A stretch of 64,000 nucleotides of DNA from Thermobispora bispora DSM 43833 (lineage in GTDB: Bacteria > Actinomycetota > Actinomycetes > Streptosporangiales > Streptosporangiaceae): contig NC_014165.1 in assembly GCF_000092645.1 (NCBI RefSeq), positions 3,162,001 to 3,226,000 of the forward strand. Reading direction: 5' to 3'. This document shows, in pieces, positions 57,107 through 64,000 of this stretch. Each line of letters opens with the position of its first letter. Within the stretch, counting starts at the first letter, position 1. The notes below the pieces were generated by a model. It was not told where the DNA came from. It saw nothing but the letters and a program-made list of their open reading frames with translations, and ran no database searches. The translations under genes were made by a program, and so were the position numbers.

Positions 57107-58119
57107 CGTGCCGTCTCAGCGATCTTGTCGGGGATCTGCGCGACGCTGATCCGCTTACGGAACACCCAGTAGGTCCAGCCCTGGTACAGGAGCACCAGCG
57201 GCGTGAAGATGATCGCCACCACCGTCATGATCTGCAGCGTGTACGGGGTCGACGCGGCGTTGGTGGTGGTGAGGCTGTACGCGGCGTCGATCGTCGACGG
57301 CATCACGTTCGGGAAGAGCGCGATGAACAGCGTCGCGACCGCGCACACGATCGTCAGGCCCGTGCCGGCGAAGGCCCAGCCCTCCCGGCCGCGGGCGTTC
57401 GCGATCGCCGCCAGCACCAGCCCGGCCGCGGCCACGGCCACGGTGAGCCAGGTGATCGGCTTGCCGTACTGGAGCTGGGTGATCACCAGGAAGAGCCCGC
57501 CCACCACGATGGTGGCGAGCACGAGGCGGCCGGCGATGCGGTTGGCCCGCTCCCGCACCTCGTCCGTGGTCTTGAGCGCGAGGAAGAGCGCGCCGTGCAG
57601 GATGAACAGGACGAGGGTGGTGAGGCCGCCGAGCAGGGCGTACGGGTTGAGCAGATCGAAGAACGTGCCCACGTACTCCCGGTCGGCGTCGATCGGCACG
57701 CCGCGGACGATGTTCGCGAACGCCACGCCCCAGAGGAAGGCGGGGACGACGCTCCCCCAGAAGATCGCCTGGTCCCAGCGGCGGCGCCACCGCCGGTCCT
57801 CCCGCTTGCTCCGGTACTCGAACGCGACGCCGCGCACGATCAGGGCGAGCAGGATGAGCAGGAGCGGCAGGTAGAACCCGCTGAACAGGGTGGCGTACCA
57901 CTCGGGGAACGCGGCGAAGGTGGCGCCGCCCGCGACGAGCAGCCACACCTCGTTGCCGTCCCAGACCGGCCCGATGGTGTTGATGAGCACCCGGCGCTCG
58001 GCGTCGTTCTTACCGATCACCGGCAGCAGGGCGCCGACCCCGAAGTCGAAGCCCTCGAGGAAGAAGTAGCTGGTCCATAGGACCGCGATCAGGATGAACC
58101 AGATGGTCGTGCCCTCCAT
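57103..58119 (-). CDS. cydB: cytochrome bd quinol oxidase subunit II
   Basis: 338 residues, about nine membrane helices. Diagnostic blocks: WFILIAVLWTSYFFLEGFDFGVGALLP near the start, NTIGPVWDGNEVWLLVAGGATFAAFPEWYA, and VVAIIFTPLVLLYQGWTYWVFRKR at the end. Together with CydA it forms the high-affinity terminal oxidase that works at low oxygen. Lies 14 bases after cydA with a GAGGAGGGG ribosome binding site. Confidence 0.96.
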   Translation of the reverse strand: MEGTTIWFILIAVLWTSYFFLEGFDFGVGALLPVIGKNDAERRVLINTIGPVWDGNEVWLLVAGGATFAAFPEWYATLFSGFYLPLLLILLALIVRGVAFEYRSKREDRRWRRRWDQAIFWGSVVPAFLWGVAFANIVRGVPIDADREYVGTFFDLLNPYALLGGLTTLVLFILHGALFLALKTTDEVRERANRIAGRLVLATIVVGGLFLVITQLQYGKPITWLTVAVAAAGLVLAAIANARGREGWAFAGTGLTIVCAVATLFIALFPNVMPSTIDAAYSLTTTNAASTPYTLQIMTVVAIIFTPLVLLYQGWTYWVFRKRISVAQIPDKIAETAR

Positions 58120-58133
58120 CGTGACACCCCTCC

Positions 58134-59543
58134 TCAGTAGGCGAACGTCAGCGATCGCCCGGAGCCGGAGTGGTCCTCGTCGGTCGAGGGCAGGACCTCG
58201 GCCTCAGAGGGCGGGCCGGCCTTGGCGTACCGCACCAGCAGACCGATCTCGATGACCATGAGGACGCCGTAGACCACGGTCAGCGCGATGAGCGAGGTCA
58301 GCACCGAACCGGCGGAGACACCCGGCGACACGCTCGCCGCGGTGGTCAGCACGCCGTACACCGCCCAGGGCTGCCGGCCCATCTCGGTGAAGATCCAGCC
58401 GAAGGTGTTGGCGAGGAACGGCAGCAGGATGGCGAGCATGCCGATCCGCCACATCCACGGGCTGTTCGGGAACCGGCCGCGGCGGGTGACCCACAGCCCG
58501 ACGGCGGCGATGAGCGCGGTCAGGAACCCGATGCCGACCATGAACCGGAAGCTCCAGTAGCTCACCGGGATGTTCGGCCGGTAGTCGCCCGGGCCGTACT
58601 TCGCCTCGTGCGCCGCCTGGAGGTTGTTGATCCCCTCGACCTTGCCGTTGAAGTCGCCGGTGGCGAGGAAGGACAGCACGCCGGGCACCTTGATGCTGAA
58701 CACCTCTTCGCTGCCGTCGAGCGTCCCGATGGTGAACAGCGAGAACGGCGCCGGCTGCGAGGTCTCGTAGAGCGCCTCGGCCGCGGCCATCTTCATCGGC
58801 TGCTGCTCGGTCATGACCCGGGCCTGGATGTCACCGGTGATGATCACCCCGACCGCGGCGATGAGCGAGACGACGAGCCCGAGCTTCAGCGACGGCCGGA
58901 ACACGTCGGTGTGCTTGCGCCGGGCGAGGTGCCAGACGCTGATCCCGGCGATGAACAGGCCCGCGGTGAGGAAGCACGCGGTGATCGTGTGCGGGAACGT
59001 GATGAGCAGCGTCGAGTTGGTCAGCACGGCACCGAAGTCGGTGAGCTCGGCCCGCCCGGTCGCCTCGTTGATGCGGTACCCCACCGGGTGCTGCATCCAG
59101 GAGTTCGCGGCGAGGATGAAGTAGGCCGAGAGCGTGGTGCCGAGCGCGACCATCCAGATCGTGGCGAGGTGGAGCTTCTTGGGGAGCCGGTCCCACCCGA
59201 AGATCCACAAACCGAGGAAGGTCGACTCGAGGAAGAACGCGAGCAGCCCTTCGATCGCGAGCGGCGCACCGAAGATGTCACCGACGAACCGCGAGTACTC
59301 GCTCCAGTTCATGCCGAACTGGAACTCCTGCACGATGCCGGTGACCACGCCCATCGCGAAGTTGATGAGGAAGAGCTTCCCCCAGAACTTCGTGGCGCGC
59401 AGGTACACGGTCTTGCCCGTGCGCACCCAGGCCGTCTGCAACCCGGCGACCAGCGCGGAGAGCGCGATCGTCAGGGGAACGAAGATGAAGTGGTAGACGG
59501 TCGTGATGCCGAACTGCCACCGGGCTATGTCTAGCGGGTCCAT
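58134..59543 (-). CDS. cydA: cytochrome bd quinol oxidase subunit I
   Basis: 469 residues. It starts MDPLDIARWQFGITTVYHFI, where His18 is the heme ligand equivalent, then NFAMGVVTGIVQEFQFGMNW, the conserved GRQPWAVYGVLTT near the C-terminus, and a quinol-binding Q-loop of the short type. ATG 59541-59543 has GGGAGGG upstream; the GTG codon before it is less likely. First gene of cydABDC. Two overlapping palindromes immediately upstream probably control it. Confidence 0.96.
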   Translation of the reverse strand: MDPLDIARWQFGITTVYHFIFVPLTIALSALVAGLQTAWVRTGKTVYLRATKFWGKLFLINFAMGVVTGIVQEFQFGMNWSEYSRFVGDIFGAPLAIEGLLAFFLESTFLGLWIFGWDRLPKKLHLATIWMVALGTTLSAYFILAANSWMQHPVGYRINEATGRAELTDFGAVLTNSTLLITFPHTITACFLTAGLFIAGISVWHLARRKHTDVFRPSLKLGLVVSLIAAVGVIITGDIQARVMTEQQPMKMAAAEALYETSQPAPFSLFTIGTLDGSEEVFSIKVPGVLSFLATGDFNGKVEGINNLQAAHEAKYGPGDYRPNIPVSYWSFRFMVGIGFLTALIAAVGLWVTRRGRFPNSPWMWRIGMLAILLPFLANTFGWIFTEMGRQPWAVYGVLTTAASVSPGVSAGSVLTSLIALTVVYGVLMVIEIGLLVRYAKAGPPSEAEVLPSTDEDHSGSGRSLTFAY

Positions 59544-59561
59544 CACCCAGCCCTCCCGAAC

Positions 59562-59593
59562 TACTACATGCTGTAGTACTACGAATCGTAGTA
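59562..59593. promoter_or_regulatory. two overlapping palindromes upstream of cydA, BlaI/MecI-like operator
   Basis: TACTACATGCTGTAGTA (59562-59578) and TACTACGAATCGTAGTA (59577-59593) are each perfect dyads and share two bases. The TACTACA...TGTAGTA form resembles operators of BlaI/MecI/CopY-type repressors (TACA..TGTA core). They lie 19 bases from the cydA start, where a repressor would block the promoter. The second has CGA/TCG at the centre, so it may be a weaker or different site. Confidence 0.65.
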
Positions 59594-60348
59594 AAGAATT
59601 CCCGGCCCACGGTTACGCAAAGGTGTTAGGTCGCTCACACAGTGCAATCGATCACACGTCGGACGGCGGCTCGGCGGAACCGCGGCGGGCGCTCCCCGGC
59701 CGGGAGGACCACCCGCCGGACCTGGCCTTTCTCCGGGTCCCGCCTCGGCTCTCGCCGGCCGGGCACGCGGCCGGGCGCGGGCCGGGGGTGACGCACCTCA
59801 CCGGACACGGCGCGTGGCGGCCGGCCCGCGGCCGGCATCGGGAGGCGGAGCGGGGATCACGGTCGCCGCGGTACGGCGCCGCGCGCGCCGGGCGGACCCC
59901 GGAGGGGGCGCCGGGAGAGCCGGAGCGAAGAGCCGGATGGGCGCTGAGCCCGGCCGGCGGTGAACGTCCCACCGGGACGCCGAAGGGCCGTAGCGGGCGG
60001 GAAGCGGCCGGGAGGAACCCGCGGCCGCGGCGATCATCCGCGGGCCGTCAGGGGGTGAGAAGAACCATCAGGGCGCGAGAAGAAGCGAGGGCGGGAAGAG
60101 CCGTCAGGGGGCGTGGAGAAGAGGCAGCCGGGAAGGGCCCGAGGACGTCGCCGTCGGGGATCCCGCCACGGCGTCCTGGGATCATCGGGCACCGGCGACC
60201 GCCGGGCCGAAGGGCGCAGGCCGCCGAGGCGGTGCGGCCGATCGCCGCCGCGGCCCGGCCCCGCCGCGCCCGTCACCCGGCCTGTCGGGCTCCGGGGCGG
60301 CGGCGTTCCGGCCGGGCGGCGGCGCGGAGACATGAGCCCGGACATGAG
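59594..60348. other. intergenic region upstream of cydA, no gene seen
   Basis: About 750 bases. The first 60 are AT-rich promoter DNA for cydA. The rest is GC-rich without a credible gene, and 60047-60125 holds three imperfect copies of a purine-rich unit (GTCAGGG..G.GAGAAGA). Function unknown. Confidence 0.45.
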
Positions 60349-60374
60349 AAAACCCCGGGCCGATCGGCCCGGGG
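60349..60374 (-). terminator. intrinsic terminator after tRNA-Lys
   Basis: CCCCGGGCCGA and TCGGCCCGGGG form a perfect 22-base palindrome (60353-60374), followed on the minus strand by TTTT. It starts 11 bases after the tRNA 3' end. Confidence 0.8.
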
Positions 60375-60384
60375 CGTGCCGTCG

Positions 60385-60457
<73 letters not shown>

Positions 60458-60622
60458 TCGGCTGTGCGTAACATTAGCAGCCCTCGCGGCGCTACGCACA
60501 TCAGGCGGGGCGGTGGGATGGGCCGTGCCGCGCCGGCGACGCCACGACCAGGGCGGGACGTCCCTCCGGTGCCCGGGCGAACGGCCTGATCACCTGGGCG
60601 CCGCGCGCCCTGAGGAGAGACC

Positions 60623-60672
60623 TGATCACCACCGCCACGCACATGATGAAGCCTTGATCACCACCGCCACGC
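60623..60672. repeat. 18-base direct repeat spanning the stop codon of double-psi-barrel gene 2
   Basis: TGATCACCACCGCCACGC occurs at 60623-60640 and 60655-60672. The second copy contains the C-terminal codons and stop (60658-60660) of the gene; the first is a downstream duplicate. Confidence 0.8.
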
Positions 60673-61230
60673 GCCCGCGGAGAAGGGCAGCGGATGGTCC
60701 CGGTGGCCCGGGCCGTCGCCCCACTTGGTGATGACGTACTCGACCTCGATGTGACCCTCACCGCTGGCGACGGTGAGCGTGTCGTGGTTCCACTCGCTCC
60801 CGGTGAGCTCGGCGAAGGTCATCCCGTCGATGTCGAGCATGACCCCGCGCTCGGAGGGGATACCGGGGCCGCGGTCGCCGATGAAGAAGCGGGCCTTCTT
60901 TCCCTTGTAGATGATGTAGCCCTCGGTACCGAGCGGCCAGCTCGGGCTGGCGAACAGACCCTTCTGCATCGGCTTGCCGATCGCCGGCATGCCGGTGTCC
61001 CCCTGCCGCCCGGATCCGTCGTCCCAGAAGTACGAGCCCTTGGTGACGCCGCGGAGCAGGATCTGTTCGTCCTGGGTGCTCTCCGCCGGTGCCACCGCGG
61101 CCGCCCGGCCGGTCGGTGCGCTCTCCGAAGCCGAAGCGGTCCCCGCGAGCGTCGTCGCGGCGAGCAGGGCTCCGATGAGGGTGCCAAAGGTCTGTGCGGT
61201 TCGGTTGTTGCGCAGAGCGGTCAGAGTCAT
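60658..61230 (-). CDS. secreted RlpA/expansin-like double-psi beta-barrel protein, paralogue 2
   Basis: 190 residues with a Sec signal peptide (MTLTALRNNRTAQTFGTLIG...ASA). The mature domain [68 protein letters not shown], and IEVEYVITKWGDGPG matches the protein at 7827-8630 closely over about 130 residues. LGT...DRGP...D fits the double-psi barrel of RlpA/expansins, suggesting action on cell-wall glycans. ATG at 61228-61230; the ribosome binding site is weak. An alternative is a non-catalytic binding protein. Confidence 0.78.
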   Translation of the reverse strand: MTLTALRNNRTAQTFGTLIGALLAATTLAGTASASESAPTGRAAAVAPAESTQDEQILLRGVTKGSYFWDDGSGRQGDTGMPAIGKPMQKGLFASPSWPLGTEGYIIYKGKKARFFIGDRGPGIPSERGVMLDIDGMTFAELTGSEWNHDTLTVASGEGHIEVEYVITKWGDGPGHRDHPLPFSAGAWRW

Positions 61231-62359
61231 CGCAGAGAGTGCGGTCGGGTACGAGGTCAGCGCCGGCCACGATCGCAACGTGGGTGTGGGTGCGAGGTAC
61301 GTGGCGGCCGGCGGGGGCGGGCCTGGGGCGGGAGAATGGTTCGGTCCCATGGCCCGCCGTGAGCTGGCGCACTGGCGCGTGGCCATACGCCCCGGGGCGG
61401 CACGGTGACGATCAGGTGATGATCACGGATTCCGTGCCGTCCGGCTTCCGCTTCTCGGGTGCTGTGCGATCTCCTTACAGGATGATCCGCCTTCACTTGC
61501 CGATGACGTTACCCGACAGGTCACGACAGAGCAAAGCAAAACACCCGAAAACGCCAGAAAATCTACCAAACACCCTCAAAGGATGGTTAAGGCCGCCATG
61601 ATCTGGGTATCCCGCGCGCATCGACCATGATCACGCGCCGGAGACGGCCGCTCCGCCCCAAAGCCACGGCACCCGCAGGCGCACGCCGGGAGGATCGGCA
61701 GGCCGCTAGGGCACGTCAGACCGCGCCTCGGGCTGCGGCGGCGGTGCGGAGCGTGGCCGCGCGCCCCGCGCCGGTCCTGGGCGCGGCGGGAGCCGCGGTG
61801 CCTACGGCGAGCCCCTTCCCGCTCCGGCCGGCGGTGCGGCCGGAGCGGGCACGCCGGACCGCGCATCGGGTGCGCGCTCGCACCGGCCGGGCGGAGGTCC
61901 GCGGCAGCCGCGGCCAGCGGCGGTCTCGGCCAGCGGTGGGGACCCTCGGCCACCGGACGAGGGCCGTCCGGCCTCCGACCGGGAGGCTCGGTCGGAGGCT
62001 CCCGCATACCCGGCCTGGCCCCACCCGTGGCGCGGGAGCGGTGCGGCCGCGGGCGGAGCGGCAGGCCCCGAACTCAGGGGCGGCCCGCAGAGCGCGGGAA
62101 TCCATCCGGCGGCGTGATCGCATCGGGCGTGCCGCCCGACGGGCCCAGCGCATCAGCGTGGCGAGATCATCGGCAGGACGCATCAGAACGGCACGAGCAT
62201 CGCACTACGCCAGAGAACGGCGAGATCGGTGCTGCCGCCGGGCGATTCCGTACGGCGAGATCGCTGCGATTCCGTACGAGCGGAGATCTGTGCCGTGTCC
62301 GAGCGAGCACCCGGTTGGCGCGGCACCCCGCGAGAGACGGCACGAGCGGCGCATGAAAA
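61231..62359. other. long intergenic region upstream of double-psi-barrel gene 2 and the 6C-like RNA
   Basis: About 1.1 kb with no convincing gene; the long frames are arginine/alanine-rich shadows. 61490-61600 is AT-rich. Closer to the RNA, GCGATTCCGTACG is repeated at 62242 and 62266, and GGCGAGATC recurs three times between 62155 and 62263, a possible cluster of regulator sites. Confidence 0.45.
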
Positions 62360-62530
62360 GATCGGGGCCGGGTAGCCCCCCCAAACTACCCGGCCCCGTT
62401 CGAGTCGCCGGAGCCGGGCAGTCCCCCAACTACCCGGCCCCGGTACAGCGGTTCCGCCAGGCGTTGCCCTCCCCAAAGGCAACCGGCGGCGCCCCGCTCG
62501 AACGCGGTTCCCCCATCCGCGTTCTTCTTC
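62360..62530 (+). ncRNA. probable 6C small RNA
   Basis: Four successive hairpins with C-rich loops on the plus strand. H1 62364-62397: stem GGGGCCGGGTAG, loop CCCCCCCAAA. H2 62413-62438: GCCGGGCAGT against ACTACCCGGC, one mismatch, loop CCCCCA. H3 62463-62483: GTTGCC/GGCAAC with loop CTCCCCAAA. H4 62500-62524: GAACGCGG/CCGCGTTC with loop TTCCCCCAT, followed by TTCTTC as a terminator. Adjacent hairpins with runs of five or more C in the loops are the hallmark of the actinobacterial 6C RNA family. Exact 5' end unknown. Confidence 0.6.
62500..62530 (+). terminator. terminator of the 6C-like RNA
   Basis: Perfect eight-base stem GAACGCGG/CCGCGTTC with a nine-base loop, followed by TTCTTC. It is the last hairpin of the RNA and is placed as an intrinsic terminator. 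Confidence 0.55.
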
Positions 62531-62698
62531 ACAAAGCCTGTGGTCCCCGCTCTCCCGAGGAACACCTTCAGAGTACAAGGGGCCATGTCATGGGTGTGTC
62601 ATGCGAAGGTGGATTTTCTCCCTACCGAACCTGACCTTCCTTGACCTGCGCGAGACCTCGGCCGGGCCCGCCCACGGCCGCTGAGTCCCCACCCACGG

Positions 62699-62974
62699 TC
62701 AGGCGTCCGGGTGGTGGGAGAGGTACTCCAGGTAGATCGGCCGGAGCGCCTCACCGACGTCCCCCTCCCCCGCCGACAGAGCGTCGCTGATCAGCGCTGC
62801 CACCCGGGTGAGGTCGTTCGCCGCCTCCTCCCCGTGCCCGCTGGCCGCCTCCGCCACGGGGATCGCCTTGAGCAGCCGCCAGAGAAAGCCCACGTCACCG
62901 TGGCGTACGGCATGGCGTACCGCGCGATGGTGCAGCTCCCGCGTGGGGAGGTCCTCGAGCCGTTCGTCGTCCAC
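62699..62974 (-). CDS. small conserved-type protein, function unknown
   Basis: 91 residues from GTG 62974 with GGGGGTGAGG upstream: DERLEDLPTRELHHRAVRHA, VRHGDVGFLWRLLKAIPVAE and ALRPIYLEYLSHHPDA. All-helical, histidine-rich at the N-terminus, no signal peptide or cysteines. Codon use is like the genome. It lies 62 bases downstream of the MDR oxidoreductase on the same strand, so may be cotranscribed. Confidence 0.75.
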   Translation of the reverse strand: MDDERLEDLPTRELHHRAVRHAVRHGDVGFLWRLLKAIPVAEAASGHGEEAANDLTRVAALISDALSAGEGDVGEALRPIYLEYLSHHPDA

Positions 62975-63036
62975 GCCGCCTCACCCCCTGGGTGGGCCTT
63001 CCCCGGGCGGGCCCGCGCCAAGCGGCCGGCGACCGG

Positions 63037-64000
63037 TCAGAGCCGGACGATCATCTTGCCGATGTTCTCGCCGCGGAGCATCGCGAGGAACGCCTCGGGC
63101 GCCTGGTCGAGCCCTTCCGCCACCGTCTCCCGGTGAACGATCTTCCCGTCGCGCACCAGCGGGCCGACCTCGTCGAGGAACGCGGGGAAGCGGTCGTAGT
63201 GGTCGCTCACGATGAACCCGCGGAGGGTGAGCCGCTTGCCGATGGCCTGGACGAGGTTGCGCGGCCCGGGCGGCGGCTCGGTCGCGTTGTAGACCGCGAT
63301 GGCGCCGCACATGGCGACCCGGCCGTACGGCCGGAGCGCGGCGATGGCGGCCTCCAGGTGGTCGGCGCCGACGTTGTCGAAGTAGACGTCGATGCCGTCC
63401 GGGGCCGCCTCCTTGAGCAGATCGCGCACGGGTCCCCGCCGGTAGTTGAACGCGGCGTCGAAGCCGAGCTCCCCGGTCACGTGGGCGACCTTCTCGTCGG
63501 ATCCGACGCTGCCGATGACCCGGGAGGCGCCCTTGAGCCGGGCGAGCTGCCCGGCCAGGCTGCCCACCGCGCCGGCGGCGGCCGAGACGAAGACCACGTC
63601 GCCTTCCTTCATCCCGGCGATGTCGAGCAGCCCGACGTACGCGGTGAGGCCCGGCATGCCGAGCACGCCGAGGTAGGCGGAGGGCGAGACCCCGGGTATC
63701 CGGGGCACCTTGCGCGCCGCGGCGGCGTCGAGCACGGCGTGCTCCCGCCAGCCGAAGTCGTGCAGGACCAGGTCGCCCGGTGCGAAACCGGGGGCCTTGC
63801 TCTCGAGCACCTCGCCGATGGCGCCGCCGGTGAGCGGCTCACCGACCTGGAACGGCGGGACGTAGGACTTGCCGGCGTTCATCCGGCCCCGCATGTACGG
63901 GTCGACCGACATGAACACGTTGCGGACGAGGATCCGGCCGTCGGCGGGCTCGGGCAGCTCGGCCTCGGCGACGGCGAAGTCGTCCGGCCGGGGCCAGCCG
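63037..64000 (-). CDS. MDR-family NADP-dependent oxidoreductase, 5' end beyond window
   Basis: C-terminal 320 residues of a zinc-free medium-chain reductase; the beginning lies beyond base 64,000 (the frame continues open to the edge as GWPRPDDFAVAEAELPEPAD). Features: SVDPYMRGRM, the substrate-binding block VLHDFGWREHAVLDA, the nucleotide-binding VFVSAAAGAVGSLAGQLARLKG, DVYFDNVGADHLEAAI, and a C-terminal GENIGKMIVRL. These are the signatures of the leukotriene B4 12-hydroxydehydrogenase/CurA/YncB group, which reduces enones or quinones with NADPH. Confidence 0.92.
   Translation of the reverse strand, partial: GWPRPDDFAVAEAELPEPADGRILVRNVFMSVDPYMRGRMNAGKSYVPPFQVGEPLTGGAIGEVLESKAPGFAPGDLVLHDFGWREHAVLDAAAARKVPRIPGVSPSAYLGVLGMPGLTAYVGLLDIAGMKEGDVVFVSAAAGAVGSLAGQLARLKGASRVIGSVGSDEKVAHVTGELGFDAAFNYRRGPVRDLLKEAAPDGIDVYFDNVGADHLEAAIAALRPYGRVAMCGAIAVYNATEPPPGPRNLVQAIGKRLTLRGFIVSDHYDRFPAFLDEVGPLVRDGKIVHRETVAEGLDQAPEAFLAMLRGENIGKMIVRL

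Noticed and set aside
61627-62634. 335-codon plus-strand frame
   Set aside because: Arginine/alanine-rich, no ribosome binding site, no recognisable domain, and it overlaps the structured 6C-like RNA.

Overview
The window is 64 kb of very GC-rich DNA with strong G/C third-position bias, many GTG starts, GGAGG-type ribosome binding sites and 1-4 base start/stop overlaps. It fits a filamentous actinobacterium, possibly Streptosporangiales. The lineage is supported by a cydABDC operon, an accessory SecA2, a WhiJ-style XRE regulator and a probable 6C small RNA. No rRNA, CRISPR array or intact insertion sequence was seen. One tRNA, tRNA-Lys(CUU), is present.

Layout. 0-14 kb: an acyl-CoA catabolism operon (phosphotransferase plus two acyl-CoA dehydrogenases) behind a palindromic operator, a flavin monooxygenase, a DMT-type membrane protein, SecA2, a secreted-type double-psi-barrel protein and RNase HII. 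A redox/energy-sensing group follows: a frameshifted pyridoxamine-oxidase-like gene coupled to a zinc alcohol dehydrogenase, two CBS proteins and two tiny zinc-finger proteins. 14.9-18.1 kb: a sugar ABC importer (lipoprotein plus two permeases, no ATPase). 18.3-20.9 kb: a small IWRS-motif protein divergent from an XRE regulator, then a PaiB-like protein. 21-25.3 kb: an accessory stretch with a lower-GC lipoprotein and three tandem paralogues of a secreted six-cysteine protein. 25.8-27.4 kb: a HAD hydrolase and a dienelactone hydrolase.

27.7-42.0 kb is a probable anti-phage island. A UvrD-like helicase carrying an N-terminal RelE/ParE-like domain is divergent from a three-gene operon with ATGA overlaps. 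That operon encodes a 1722-residue DEAD/DUF1998 helicase with a C-terminal nuclease-like domain, a DrmD-like SNF2 helicase and a DrmMI-like adenine methylase. It resembles class 1 DISARM, but drmA/drmB-type functions appear fused, drmC is missing, and the nuclease-like and toxin-like domains sit on other proteins.

42-53.6 kb: a MarR/MFS efflux pair with a perfect operator, RNA 2'-phosphotransferase (KptA) divergent from an EVE/PUA-like protein, a two-domain VOC protein, rhodanese, nucleotidyltransferase, metallophosphoesterase/BON pair, ChaB-like protein, shikimate-kinase-like protein, anti-sigma-type ATPase beside a second IWRS protein, and a cytochrome P450. 53.7-59.6 kb: the cydABDC operon behind two overlapping palindromes of BlaI/MecI type. 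60-64 kb: tRNA-Lys, a second double-psi-barrel protein, the 6C-like RNA, a small conserved protein and a truncated MDR oxidoreductase.

A recurring oddity is that the 3' end of several genes, stop codon included, is duplicated just downstream (uvrD-like, VOC, second IWRS and second double-psi-barrel genes; a weaker case at the first double-psi-barrel gene). All coordinates and motifs were read by eye; family assignments come from motif recognition, not database searches.
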